DNA of 64,000 nucleotides, taken from NCBI RefSeq assembly GCF_000429845.1, contig NZ_AUCQ01000002.1:186001-250000 (forward strand). The letters are read 5' to 3'. Of the stretch, positions 26,931-35,509 are shown one piece after another (the stretch's first letter is position 1; every line of letters begins with the position of its first letter). Source of the DNA: Comamonas composti DSM 21721. GTDB taxonomy: Bacteria; Pseudomonadota; Gammaproteobacteria; Burkholderiales; Burkholderiaceae_C. The translations under genes were made by a program, and so were the position numbers. The notes under the pieces are model-generated. The model did no database searches, was not told where the DNA came from, and saw nothing but the letters and a program-made list of their open reading frames with translations.

Positions 26931-27950
26931 ATGCGTATCAATACCCGTTTGATGATTGCCACGCTGGCCGCAGCGAGCAGCAGCCCTCTTTTTGCCCAAG
27001 GCAGCCTCTCCATCTACGGTCGCCTCAACACTTCGATAGAGCGCCAGACCGTGGGCGGCAACAGCGTGCTCGCCATGGTCAACAACAACTCCCGCATAGG
27101 CGTCAGAGGCAGCGAGCCCCTGGGCAATGGCCTGGAAGCGGGCTTTGCCCTGGAGGCCGGATTCCAGTCCGACAACGGCGCGGGCATGCAGGCCGATGGC
27201 GGCCTGGACTTCGGGCGCAGAAGCGAGGTCTATCTGGCCGGCGACTTCGGCAAGCTGCACCTGGGGCAGCTCAATGCGAGCTCCTATATGAACGTCGCCG
27301 ATTACGGCGTTCTGGACCAGCCCAACCATGACACGGGCGCCGTATCCGATGCGCTCTACTACGTCGTCCTGGGCAGCGCCAATGCGATCTCCTACACCTC
27401 ACCGGCCATGCACGGCCTGGTGATCCAGTCCGGGCTTGCGCTACATGAAAAAGAGCCCGGCGGCAGCCAGAAAAACAGCCATGTGGTTTCCGCCGACTGG
27501 GCGCTGGGCGCCGTGTCGCTGGGCGCCGGCTATTCACGCAACGCCGGCAGCAGGGAATGGGGTCTGCGTGTGCACTACACCATCGGCGAGTTCCAGATCG
27601 GCGCCTATGTACAGCATGCCAACGATGCGACAGGTTTTTTCTGCAACAACGGCGCCGCCGGATGCGGCAAGCGCAACAACGCGCGCGTGAGCGCCATGTA
27701 CACCCTGGGCGCCACCGAGCTTGTCATAGGCTACGGCATGGCAGGCGCGTGGAGCCAGGTCGCCGACAGCCGCGCGCACCAGCTCATGCTGGGCTGCAAC
27801 TACAAGCTGAGCATGCGCACCAAGCTCTATGCGATCTACACCAGGCTCAGCAACCAGGCCAACGTGAACTACGGCTACGGCTTCATCAACGCTGTGGCCT
27901 TTGGCCAGGACGCAAGCACGGTGAGCACGGGCCTGCGGCACGAGTTTTGA
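26931..27950 (+). CDS. Gram-negative outer membrane porin (Burkholderiales type)
   Basis: A 339-residue protein with a signal peptide (MRINTRLMIATLAAASSSPLFAQ) and the usual porin start GSLSIYGRLNTSIERQ. NNNSRIGVRGSEPLGNGLEAGFALEAGF and GRRSEVYLAGDFGKLHLGQLN are family hallmarks. It ends with the terminal phenylalanine (GLRHEF) needed for outer membrane insertion. It follows the collapsed cassette and may have served as the entry pore for the amine substrate, or be independent. The start at 26931 begins the signal peptide. Confidence 0.92.
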   Translation: MRINTRLMIATLAAASSSPLFAQGSLSIYGRLNTSIERQTVGGNSVLAMVNNNSRIGVRGSEPLGNGLEAGFALEAGFQSDNGAGMQADGGLDFGRRSEVYLAGDFGKLHLGQLNASSYMNVADYGVLDQPNHDTGAVSDALYYVVLGSANAISYTSPAMHGLVIQSGLALHEKEPGGSQKNSHVVSADWALGAVSLGAGYSRNAGSREWGLRVHYTIGEFQIGAYVQHANDATGFFCNNGAAGCGKRNNARVSAMYTLGATELVIGYGMAGAWSQVADSRAHQLMLGCNYKLSMRTKLYAIYTRLSNQANVNYGYGFINAVAFGQDASTVSTGLRHEF

Positions 27951-27998
27951 AGCCTTCCGTGCAGCTGCACGCCCTGCACCAAGCTGCGGCTCAGGCTT

Positions 27999-29876
27999 TC
28001 AGACAGTCAGGGCTTGCGGCTCTGCCGCGCCGGCTTCGGCGCGCACATCCAGCTCCACTTTCCAACGCTCGCTGCCACCCACGGGCACGGCATTGAGCTC
28101 CAGCGTACCGATATCGGTGACGCGGGCCACCAAGGTCACGGCCACCACCTCACCGGCAGCGCGGCCGGAGGCGGGCAGGTTCAGCTCAATCTCCTGCAGC
28201 TCGACCAGCTCTTCCGGGCCCCAGAAGTCCAGCATGGTGCCGACCGCATCGCTGCGGCGCACGCTGGAACCAAAAAAGCGCAGGCGTACCGGCTCGCCCA
28301 CGACCAAGCCGAACGCTTGTGCATCCAGGGCCACTTCCGTGCCCTCTTCCATGCCAAAAGGTGCCAGGCACAGGGCCGAGATGGGGGGCTCCATGCCGGG
28401 GATGGCGGGCATATTGCTCTCCACGCCCACGTAGTAGCTTTGCGCCGTGCCGCCGCGTATGCGCATGCCACGGCCTGAGCCCGCAATATGGCCAAAGTAG
28501 GCCGCGCCACGGGCCACGGCCAGGTCCAGATTGGCGCCATCGAGCAGGCGGGCGGGCTCACAGGCCTCTGCGTCCAGCCAGCCGTTGATGACGTCCAGAA
28601 TGCGCTGCTCGATCTGGGGCGCCTTGAGCACGCCGCCGTTGAACAGAATGGCCGTGGGGTGCAAAAAGGTGGAGCCTTCCACTTGGTCACCCTGCACGCC
28701 TTCAATCTCGGCCAGGGCGTTGACCTGGCGGGTCAGGAATGCGGCCAAATGGCGGGTGACGGCGGCATCCTGGGCATAGGGCAGGCCCAACTGCGTGAGC
28801 GCGCCACGGGCACGGGTTTGGGGCTTGTCGCTGACGGCCACCTTGGGGAAGAAGCCCTCCACCAGCATGGCCAGCACTTCATCGCGCGTAACTTCGGTGC
28901 GAATGCTGCCGCCAATCAACTTGCTGCCACGGCTGGGCACGACCACGGGCACGGACTGCAGCGTGGCATCGGCCAGCAGTTGCTCCTTGGCGGCGCGGCA
29001 GCCATGGGCCAGGGCGCGGGTCTGCCAGGCATCCAGTGGCTTGCCCTCTTGCGCCAGCTTGCGGGCCACGCCATAGGCCAGGGCCAGGTCCATATTGTCG
29101 CCACCCAAGAGGATGTGCTCGCCCACGGCAATGCGCTGCAGCTCCAGATTGCCGTCACGCTCCAGCACGGCAATCAGCGACAGGTCGGTGGTGCCACCGC
29201 CCACGTCCACCACCAGGATGATGTCGCCATGGCGGACCTGCTTGCGCCAGCCGCCGCCGCTGGCCTGGATCCAGCTGTACAGCGCGGCCTGGGGCTCCTC
29301 TAGGAGCGTAAGGTTGGCAAAGCCTGCGGCCTTGCAGGCCTCGGCCGTCAGCTCGCGCGCAGCGGGGTCGAACGATGCGGGAATGGTGACGGTGATGTCC
29401 TGCTCGGCAAACGGCGCCTCGGGATGGGCCTGCTCCCAGGCCCAGCGCAGATGCTGCAGATAGCGGGTGGATGCCGTGAGCGGCGAGATGCGGCTGAGTT
29501 CTTGCGGCGCATCGGCCGGCAAAATGCCGGCGCGGCGGTCCACGCCGGGGTGGCACAACCAGCTCTTGGCACTGCTGACCAAGCGAATGGGCGTGGCCGC
29601 GCCGCGTGCGCGGGCGAATTCGCCGGTGATGAAGTCTTGCGCAGCGGCGCCGGGCAGCGTGCGATCGGCCTCGCTCAGTTCGCTGTCATGCGGCAGATAG
29701 AGAAAAGACGGCAGCAGCGGCAAGGCCTGCACGCTGGCCGGTGCGGCGAGCTGGGGAATGGGCAGCACCTGCTGCTGCACCTGCTCGCCATCGCTGGCGG
29801 CCTTGTCCACATAAGACAGGGCACAGTGCGTGGTGCCCAGGTCGATACCAATGCTGAATTTGGCGTGCTGGTTCAT
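27999..29876 (-). CDS. Hsp70 family protein (DnaK-like, shorter paralogue)
   Basis: A 625-residue protein. ATPase motifs are intact: IGIDLGTTHCALSYV at ~8-22, ILVVDVGGGTTDLSLI, GEHILLGGDNMDLALA and LPYAQDAAVTRHLAAFL. A beta-type C-terminal part follows, and it lacks DUF3731 and EEVD. It resembles the 968-residue Hsp70 at 20022 throughout the ATPase domain. The ATG at 29876 has a GGAG site 8 bases upstream; a GTG at 29882 overlapping the DUF2760 stop is an alternative. It is translationally linked to the DUF2760 gene. Confidence 0.9.
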   Translation of the reverse strand: MNQHAKFSIGIDLGTTHCALSYVDKAASDGEQVQQQVLPIPQLAAPASVQALPLLPSFLYLPHDSELSEADRTLPGAAAQDFITGEFARARGAATPIRLVSSAKSWLCHPGVDRRAGILPADAPQELSRISPLTASTRYLQHLRWAWEQAHPEAPFAEQDITVTIPASFDPAARELTAEACKAAGFANLTLLEEPQAALYSWIQASGGGWRKQVRHGDIILVVDVGGGTTDLSLIAVLERDGNLELQRIAVGEHILLGGDNMDLALAYGVARKLAQEGKPLDAWQTRALAHGCRAAKEQLLADATLQSVPVVVPSRGSKLIGGSIRTEVTRDEVLAMLVEGFFPKVAVSDKPQTRARGALTQLGLPYAQDAAVTRHLAAFLTRQVNALAEIEGVQGDQVEGSTFLHPTAILFNGGVLKAPQIEQRILDVINGWLDAEACEPARLLDGANLDLAVARGAAYFGHIAGSGRGMRIRGGTAQSYYVGVESNMPAIPGMEPPISALCLAPFGMEEGTEVALDAQAFGLVVGEPVRLRFFGSSVRRSDAVGTMLDFWGPEELVELQEIELNLPASGRAAGEVVAVTLVARVTDIGTLELNAVPVGGSERWKVELDVRAEAGAAEPQALTV

Positions 29877-29878
29877 GC

Positions 29879-30538
29879 TCACAGCTCCACCTCGGCCTGG
29901 GCCAGAATTGCAGCAGCCTTGGCATCGGTGAGCTGGGGCAGCTTCACTTCGCTGACCTGCCAGCCGCGATGGCCCAGGGTGCCGGTAAAGGGGGCCTGGC
30001 CCACCACATTGCCCGTCAGGCGCACGGCGGCGGCGTCAAAGCCGGCCTGCAGCGTGATGCGGCTGCCTTCGGCCTCGGTGCGCACGGGGGACATCGTGAA
30101 ATGCGTGCCCAGCACCTTGCGGCAGCCTTGGTGCACCACGCGGGCAGCGGCGCCGATTTCGGCATCGGTATAAGGCGCCACCTCTTCCTGGATAAAGTCC
30201 ACAAAGCGCGCCTCGCGCTGCAGCAGGCCCAGCAGTTGCAGGGCGGCGGTGTCGGTGGCGACTTCCACGGTCTTCTCGACCCGTTTCTCCACGGGCTTCT
30301 CCACCACCTTCTCGACGATTTTCTCGACCGGTACTTCCACGCGGACTTCGACGATCTTCTCGATGATTTTTTCCACCGGCACTTCCACACGCTGCGGCGG
30401 AACGTCGGCGGCCAGCGGCTCACCGCCACGCAGACGCACGACGCCGCCTGCCAGTTGACCATTGCCCAGGATGGCAAAGAAGCTGCCGATCGCAATCGCG
30501 ATGCGGCTCAGGAATGAGGGAGGGGTGTTTTGGCTCAT
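29879..30538 (-). CDS. DUF2760 protein with repetitive EK/VE segment
   Basis: A 219-residue protein. Residues ~10-40 contain a hydrophobic stretch (IAIAIGSFFAILG). Then ~45 residues are built from short valine/glutamate/lysine repeats (VPVEKI, VEVRVEVPVEKI, VEKPVEKRVEK). The C-terminal ~130 residues are the DUF2760 domain (GLLQREARFVDFIQEEVAPYTDAEIGAAARVVH ... GWQVSEVKLPQL). The function is unknown. DUF2760 genes usually sit beside Hsp70 genes, as here, two bases upstream of the Hsp70 ATG, suggesting it is a dedicated partner or substrate of those chaperones. Confidence 0.88.
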   Translation of the reverse strand: MSQNTPPSFLSRIAIAIGSFFAILGNGQLAGGVVRLRGGEPLAADVPPQRVEVPVEKIIEKIVEVRVEVPVEKIVEKVVEKPVEKRVEKTVEVATDTAALQLLGLLQREARFVDFIQEEVAPYTDAEIGAAARVVHQGCRKVLGTHFTMSPVRTEAEGSRITLQAGFDAAAVRLTGNVVGQAPFTGTLGHRGWQVSEVKLPQLTDAKAAAILAQAEVEL

Positions 30539-31106
30539 GGGATAGGGGTTTGCAGTCGCCCCGAACGGCGTCCGCAGAAAACATGAAGCAGGCCTGGCGC
30601 TGGCCGGATCCAGGAACGTGAATCCGGGCCTGAGGCACGGAGGCCCGATGCGCGCGCCCGCAAGGCTGCCGATGTTACCGAAGAAAGAAGCCAGGTCTTG
30701 TTTCAGGGACACCGGGCCATGGCCCCGGCCTGATCGCGGAGGCATTCACGGCGGCTCGCGTCATAATTGCGGCCTGCAAATCCCATCCATGTCCATGCAA
30801 CGCCCCGTCCTTCCCTTCAGTCTGCGCCGCACCGCCTTTGCCGTGCCGCAAGCCTGTGGCCGGGCGGTGCGCATGCAGCGCACGCTGCGCCATGGGGTGC
30901 CTACCGTCTTCGTCAGCCTCAGTGGCGTCACGGCCATGCTTTCCGCCGCCGTGCGGGCGGCATAAGGCAACAGCCCTCCCCCGTACGGCCTTCAAGCACA
31001 CAGCAGCTCAGCGCTGGCCCCAAGGCCTGACCACGTGCGACGTGGCAACCGACCCCGGCCCTGCCTGCAGCCTGCTTTCGGCAACCGGCATCGCGGAGAT
31101 CGGGTC
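30539..31106. other. 568-base region with no confident gene
   Basis: This lies between the divergent DUF2760 and beta-solenoid genes. A 58-codon plus-strand frame (30789-30965, MSMQRPVLPFSLRRTAF...) with a weakly hydrophobic C terminus is the only candidate. It lacks a convincing ribosome-binding site or known relatives that I recognise, so I do not call it. No strong terminator or operator stands out. Confidence 0.4.
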
Positions 31107-31970
31107 ATGGAAATGGAACTCACACAGAATTTTTTGCGCGGCAAAAACCCCTGCGCCATGGGTTACCGCTGGTTTGTGCGCAACAAGCTCGGCGGCGGCG
31201 ACTACCAGAACGCCATGGACACCCAGGTCGCGGCGGGCCGCGTGGAGGATGCGCGCTGGCTGCTGCAGAACTTCGGCTCCACGCATTCCGTGCTGGAGCT
31301 CGATCACCTGGAGGCCGACAACCTGGTGTTTGCGGGCACGCTCATCGTGCATGGCGATGTGCGTGTGGCCGGCCAGTTGCTCGTGGGGCGCAGCCTGCAG
31401 ACGGGCGGCGGCATACGCGCAGGCCGTATCGAGGTCGGCGAGGACATCCAAAGCGGCGGTGCCATCTTCTGCGAGGAGTTGCTGCAGGCCGGCGGCAGCA
31501 TCAAGGCCGCCTGGAGCGTCGAGGCCCAGGGCGACATACAGGCCCAGGAGATGCGTACGGGCTGGGAGCTGCGCTGCCAGGGCGATGTGGGCATCAAGGA
31601 CAGTGCCCAGATCGGCCGCGAGGTCGAGATCCAGGGCAGCCTGCGCTGCGGCAAGAGCCTGCGCGCGGGCGAGCGCATCAGCGTGCAAGGCCTGCTCGAC
31701 GTAGGCCATGGCCTGGCCGCGAATGACCATATCCACGGCGGCAATCACATACAGGCGGGCTGGGGCATCAAGTCCATGGGCGATATCCAGGCGGCCTGCA
31801 GCATACGCGCGGGCGAGACCCTGCAGGCCGAAGGGGACATCGTGGCCGGCGAAGGCTATGGCATTTATGCCGGCATGAATGTGCAGATGCAGGCCTGGGA
31901 AGATTGTGCCTGGGTACGCGCCAGAACCAGGCCCGAGGGCTTGATCAGCGGGTTCTGGTCCGCCCCCTGA
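31107..31970 (+). CDS. Hypothetical beta-solenoid repeat protein
   Basis: A 287-residue protein I do not recognise. After ~65 residues (MEMELTQNFLRGKNPCAMGYRWF), residues ~70-270 are made of short repeats with the pattern of a right-handed beta-helix: LIVHGDVRVAGQLLVG, GGGIRAGRIEVGEDIQSGG, GEDIQ/GDIQA/GSIKA. This recalls bactofilin-like or FapA-like solenoids but without clear membership. No signal peptide is seen, so it is probably cytoplasmic. A GGAG site lies 8-9 bases before the ATG. ribE follows 96 bases downstream. Confidence 0.75.
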   Translation: MEMELTQNFLRGKNPCAMGYRWFVRNKLGGGDYQNAMDTQVAAGRVEDARWLLQNFGSTHSVLELDHLEADNLVFAGTLIVHGDVRVAGQLLVGRSLQTGGGIRAGRIEVGEDIQSGGAIFCEELLQAGGSIKAAWSVEAQGDIQAQEMRTGWELRCQGDVGIKDSAQIGREVEIQGSLRCGKSLRAGERISVQGLLDVGHGLAANDHIHGGNHIQAGWGIKSMGDIQAACSIRAGETLQAEGDIVAGEGYGIYAGMNVQMQAWEDCAWVRARTRPEGLISGFWSAP

Positions 31971-32066
31971 CGCACCTCAGGCCTCTGTCCATTGCGCAGC
32001 TCCCGCCTCATGCGCTGCAAGGCACAATAGTGCGTTTCGACAAATATTGGCAGAGGAAAGCTCTAC

Positions 32067-32771
32067 GTGTTCACCGGCATCATCCAGGCCGTGGCAAGCA
32101 TTGCCGCGCTGCGCGACCAGGACGGTCTGCGCACCTTCACCATGGAATTCCCCGCAGGCTTTTGCGACGAGCTGGCGATTGGCGCCAGCGTCTCGCATGA
32201 TGGCGTCTGCCTGACGGTGACCGAGCTGCTCTCGCCCACCCAGGCCAGCTTTGATGTGATGCTGCAAAGCCTCAACATCACCACTCTGGGGAGCTACCAG
32301 GTCGGCGGCCGCATGAATGTGGAGCGGGCCGCCAAGGACGGCGCCGAGATTGGCGGCCATCCGCTGTCCGGCCATGTGGACTTCACCGCGCCGGTACTCG
32401 ACATCATGGCCACGGAGACCAACTACAAAATCCGCTTCGGCATCCCGGAAGGCTTTCGCCACTACGTGTTTGCCAAGGGCTATATCGCCATCAACGGCGC
32501 CAGCCTCACGGTCTCGGAAGTGGACCGCCAGGCCGGCTGGTTCGAGGTCTGGCTCATCCCCGAAACCCGGCGCATGACGGTGTTCGAAGACAAGCAGGTG
32601 GGCGATCTGGTGAACATCGAGATCGACCGCAGCACCCAGGTGGTGGTGGACACGGTGCGCGAGACCGTGCAAGCCAGCCTGGGCCGCTTGCAGCCCGTTC
32701 TCGAAGCCCTGCTCAAGGAGAAGGGCCTGAGTCTGGATGACTTCGTCGACGTGCCACAGCTGCCGCACTGA
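32067..32771 (+). CDS. ribE: Riboflavin synthase, alpha subunit (E. coli type)
   Basis: A 234-residue protein beginning MFTGIIQ, the invariant start of riboflavin synthase. It has two lumazine-binding repeats: GASVSHDGVCLTVTE ... IGGHPLSGHVD and GYIAINGASLTVSEV ... VNIEIDRSTQ. The wording VNVERAAKDGAEIGGH follows the E. coli enzyme. It converts two 6,7-dimethyl-8-ribityllumazine molecules to riboflavin. It is isolated from other rib genes, and the 96 bases upstream are too short and lack the pattern for an FMN riboswitch. Confidence 0.93.
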   Translation: MFTGIIQAVASIAALRDQDGLRTFTMEFPAGFCDELAIGASVSHDGVCLTVTELLSPTQASFDVMLQSLNITTLGSYQVGGRMNVERAAKDGAEIGGHPLSGHVDFTAPVLDIMATETNYKIRFGIPEGFRHYVFAKGYIAINGASLTVSEVDRQAGWFEVWLIPETRRMTVFEDKQVGDLVNIEIDRSTQVVVDTVRETVQASLGRLQPVLEALLKEKGLSLDDFVDVPQLPH

Positions 32772-32777
32772 AAAAGA

Positions 32778-32858
32778 GGAGCTGCAACCGCTTGATAGAC
32801 ATGGATCTCATAGAGTTTTTACTCTGAAATCCACATACATCCAGCGCTAGCAGCTCCT
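32778..32858. repeat. GCGCTTG palindromic repeat between ribE and copA
   Basis: The left arm AGGAGCTGCAACCGCTTG (from 32777) pairs with CCAGCGCTAGCAGCTCCT (32841-32858). Inner GGATCTCA and TGAAATCC segments also pair. It lies between convergent genes. Confidence 0.75.
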
Positions 32859-32873
32859 GATTCAGGAGTTTTT
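32854..32873 (+). terminator. Stem-loop with T-run after ribE
   Basis: CTCCTGA/TCAGGAG around one base (32854-32868) followed by TTTTT. It overlaps the last codon and stop of the convergent copA gene (32862-32864) and the end of the repeat. Confidence 0.5.
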
Positions 32874-35375
32874 ACCCGCCTCCAACGGCGGCACAAAACG
32901 CTTGAGCCGCAGCGCGTTGGACAGCACAAACACGCTGGACAGCGCCATGGCACCGGCTGCAAACACCGGCGACAGCAGCATGCCGTTGACAGGGTAGAGC
33001 AGGCCTGCGGCCACGGGGATCAGCGCCACGTTGTAGGCAAAGGCCCAGAACAGGTTCTGCCCGATATTCGCCATGGTGGCCTTGGACAGGGCAATCGCAT
33101 TGGGCACGCCCCCCAGGTCGCCCGACATCAGCACCACATCGGCGGCCTCGATGGCGATGTCCGTGCCCGTGCCAATGGCCAGGCCCACATCGGCTTCGGC
33201 CAGGGCCGGGGCGTCGTTGATGCCGTCGCCCACATAGGCCAGCACGCCGTACTGTGCTTTCAGGCGCTGGACCGCATCCACCTTGCCGCCGGGCAGTACC
33301 TCGGCCACCACTTCGTCAATGCCCAGCTGGCGCGCAATGGCCTGGGCCGTGTGCTGGTTGTCGCCAGTGATCATGGCCACCTTCAGGCCCAGGGCATGCA
33401 GGGCCTGGATGGCGGCCGGTGTGCTTTCTTTGATGGGGTCGGCCACGGCAATCATGGCGGCCAGGCGGCCGTCCAGGGCGGCAAACAACGGCGTCTTGCC
33501 CTCATTGCCCAGGCGTGCGGCTTCCGCCGCCAGCCCTTCCACGGAAAGGCCCAGCTCACGCATAAAACGGTCGGCACCGATTTCCACCTTGACCCCGTCG
33601 ACCTCGGCGCGCACGCCAAAGCCGGTGACAGACTCGAAATGCCCCACCTGGGCCTGGCTCAGGCCTTCGGCCTTGGCGGCATCGACAATGGCGCGGGCAA
33701 TCGGGTGCTCGGACAAGGCCTCCACCGCAGCCACCAGCGTCAGCACGCGGGCACGCTCGCCCTCGAAGCCGGAGGCCAGCACCAGGTCGGTGAGCTCGGG
33801 TCGGCCCAGGGTCAGGGTGCCGGTCTTGTCCACGGCCACCACCTGGGCATCCTTGAGCTGCTGCAAGGCCTCACCCTTGCGCAGCAGCACCCCCATTTGC
33901 GCGGCGCGGCCCGTGCCCACCATGATGGAGGTGGGCGTGGCCAGGCCCATGGCGCAGGGGCAGGCAATGATGAGAACGGCCACGGCATTCACCAGGGCAA
34001 AGCTTAAAGCGGGGTCCGGGCCAAAGAATAGCCAGATGCCAAAGGTGAGGGCCGCCACCGTCATCACGGCCGGCACAAACCACATGGTGATCTTGTCCAC
34101 CAGGGCCTGTATGGGCAGCTTGCTGCCCTGTGCCTGCTCCACCATGCGAATGATTTGTGCCAGCAGCGTGTCGCCGCCCACCTTGGTGGCGCGGAACACC
34201 AGGGCGCCGTTCTGGTTCACCGTGCCGCCGACCAGCTCGCTGCCCTCGGTTTTTTCCACGGGCACGGGCTCGCCGCTGATCATGGACTCATCGACAAAGC
34301 TGCGGCCTTCGACCACCTCGCCATCAACGGGAATACGCTCGCCGGGCCGCACCTCGATCAGCTCACCGCTGCGCACAGCGGCAATATCCACCTCGACCAG
34401 TTCAGCGCCCCGGCGCACGCGCGCCGTCTTGGCCTGCAGCTGCACCAGGCGGCGTATGGCTTCCGAGGTATTGCCCTTGGCACGGGCCTCCATGAAGCGG
34501 CCCAGCAAAATCAAGGCCACGATGACGGCCGCCGCCTCGTAGTACACGTTCACGGTGCCGGCAGGCAGCAGCTGAGGCACAAAGGTGGCTACCAGCGAAT
34601 AGGTGAAGGCCGCCGAGGTGCCCACCGCTACCAGCGAATTCATATCGGGCGCGCCGCGCAGCAGGGCCGGAATGCCTTTTTGGAAAAAGCGCAGCCCCGG
34701 GCCAAACAGCACGATGGCGGCCAGCACACATTGCAGATACCAGCTGTTTTGCGTGCCCATGGTCTGGCCCACCCAATGGTGGAAAGCCGGCACCATATGG
34801 CCGCCCATTTCCAGCACAAACACCGGCAGGGCAAACACCGTGGCCACGATGAGGGAGCGCTGGAGTGCCTCGCGCTCCTGGGCCTGGCGTTCGGCCATGG
34901 CGTCCTGCTCGAAGCCCTGGGCCTGGGAGGCACCGGCATCCACCTGCCTGGCTTCATAGCCGGCTTTCTCCACGGCGGCCACTAGGTGCGGTAGCTGATC
35001 CTGCGCCTGGCCTGTGAGCACCACCAAAGCACGCTCGGTGGCCAGGTTGACGCTGGCCGACTGCACGCCCGCCACTTTTTTGAGTGCCCGCTCCACCCGG
35101 CCCACGCAGGAAGCACAGGTCATGCCCTGCACCACCAGCTCCACCCGGGTTTGCGGCACTTCGTAGCCGGCCTTCTCAATGGCGGCGATGGCCGCGGGAA
35201 TATCGGGCACGCCTTCAAAGCGGATGCTGGCCTTTTCGGTGGCCAGGTTGACCTGGGCCTCCTGCACACCGGGCAGCTTTTTCAGGACACGCTCCACACG
35301 CCCCACGCAGGAAGCGCAGGTCATGCCTTGCACGGACAGGTCCACAGCCATGGACGATGGATTGGATGCACTCAT
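32862..35375 (-). CDS. copA: Copper-translocating P-type ATPase
   Basis: An 837-residue inner membrane ATPase that exports Cu(I). Two N-terminal heavy-metal-associated domains each carry [13 protein letters not shown] (residues ~17 and ~83). The transmembrane metal site is CPC in [13 protein letters not shown], the phosphorylation site DKTGTLT, the hinge [20 protein letters not shown], and the HP locus SEHPIARAI. All catalytic residues are present. It is preceded by a promoter with a 19-bp spacer typical of CueR control, although no cueR gene is in the window. Confidence 0.95.
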   Translation of the reverse strand: MSASNPSSMAVDLSVQGMTCASCVGRVERVLKKLPGVQEAQVNLATEKASIRFEGVPDIPAAIAAIEKAGYEVPQTRVELVVQGMTCASCVGRVERALKKVAGVQSASVNLATERALVVLTGQAQDQLPHLVAAVEKAGYEARQVDAGASQAQGFEQDAMAERQAQEREALQRSLIVATVFALPVFVLEMGGHMVPAFHHWVGQTMGTQNSWYLQCVLAAIVLFGPGLRFFQKGIPALLRGAPDMNSLVAVGTSAAFTYSLVATFVPQLLPAGTVNVYYEAAAVIVALILLGRFMEARAKGNTSEAIRRLVQLQAKTARVRRGAELVEVDIAAVRSGELIEVRPGERIPVDGEVVEGRSFVDESMISGEPVPVEKTEGSELVGGTVNQNGALVFRATKVGGDTLLAQIIRMVEQAQGSKLPIQALVDKITMWFVPAVMTVAALTFGIWLFFGPDPALSFALVNAVAVLIIACPCAMGLATPTSIMVGTGRAAQMGVLLRKGEALQQLKDAQVVAVDKTGTLTLGRPELTDLVLASGFEGERARVLTLVAAVEALSEHPIARAIVDAAKAEGLSQAQVGHFESVTGFGVRAEVDGVKVEIGADRFMRELGLSVEGLAAEAARLGNEGKTPLFAALDGRLAAMIAVADPIKESTPAAIQALHALGLKVAMITGDNQHTAQAIARQLGIDEVVAEVLPGGKVDAVQRLKAQYGVLAYVGDGINDAPALAEADVGLAIGTGTDIAIEAADVVLMSGDLGGVPNAIALSKATMANIGQNLFWAFAYNVALIPVAAGLLYPVNGMLLSPVFAAGAMALSSVFVLSNALRLKRFVPPLEAGKNS

Positions 35376-35402
35376 TGCCGATTCCTCATCACGAATGCCT
35401 GC

Positions 35403-35433
35403 ACTGTAAAGATTGCCATGGTGTCAAGGTCAA
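35403..35433 (-). promoter_or_regulatory. Candidate CueR (MerR-family) promoter of copA
   Basis: On the minus strand: TTGACC (35433-35428), exactly 19 bases, then TACAGT (35408-35403). The spacer contains a partial dyad, ACCTTGaCA/TGGCAAtcT. A 19-bp spacing is the hallmark of promoters activated by MerR-family metal regulators. The -10 lies about 28 bases before the ATG. Confidence 0.65.
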
Positions 35434-35509
35434 GCCAGGGTTTCATTCACATGTCATACAAGCCCACCAAGATCCCGGCCGTTCCCCTTGAACAGAAAGA
35501 ATCTTGCCC

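Noticed and set aside
30789-30965. A 58-codon ORF upstream of the beta-solenoid gene
   Set aside because: No clear ribosome-binding site and no recognisable relatives; composition fits chance in GC-rich DNA.
31971-32066. Possible FMN riboswitch before ribE
   Set aside because: Only 96 bases are available and I cannot find the conserved FMN-element segments.
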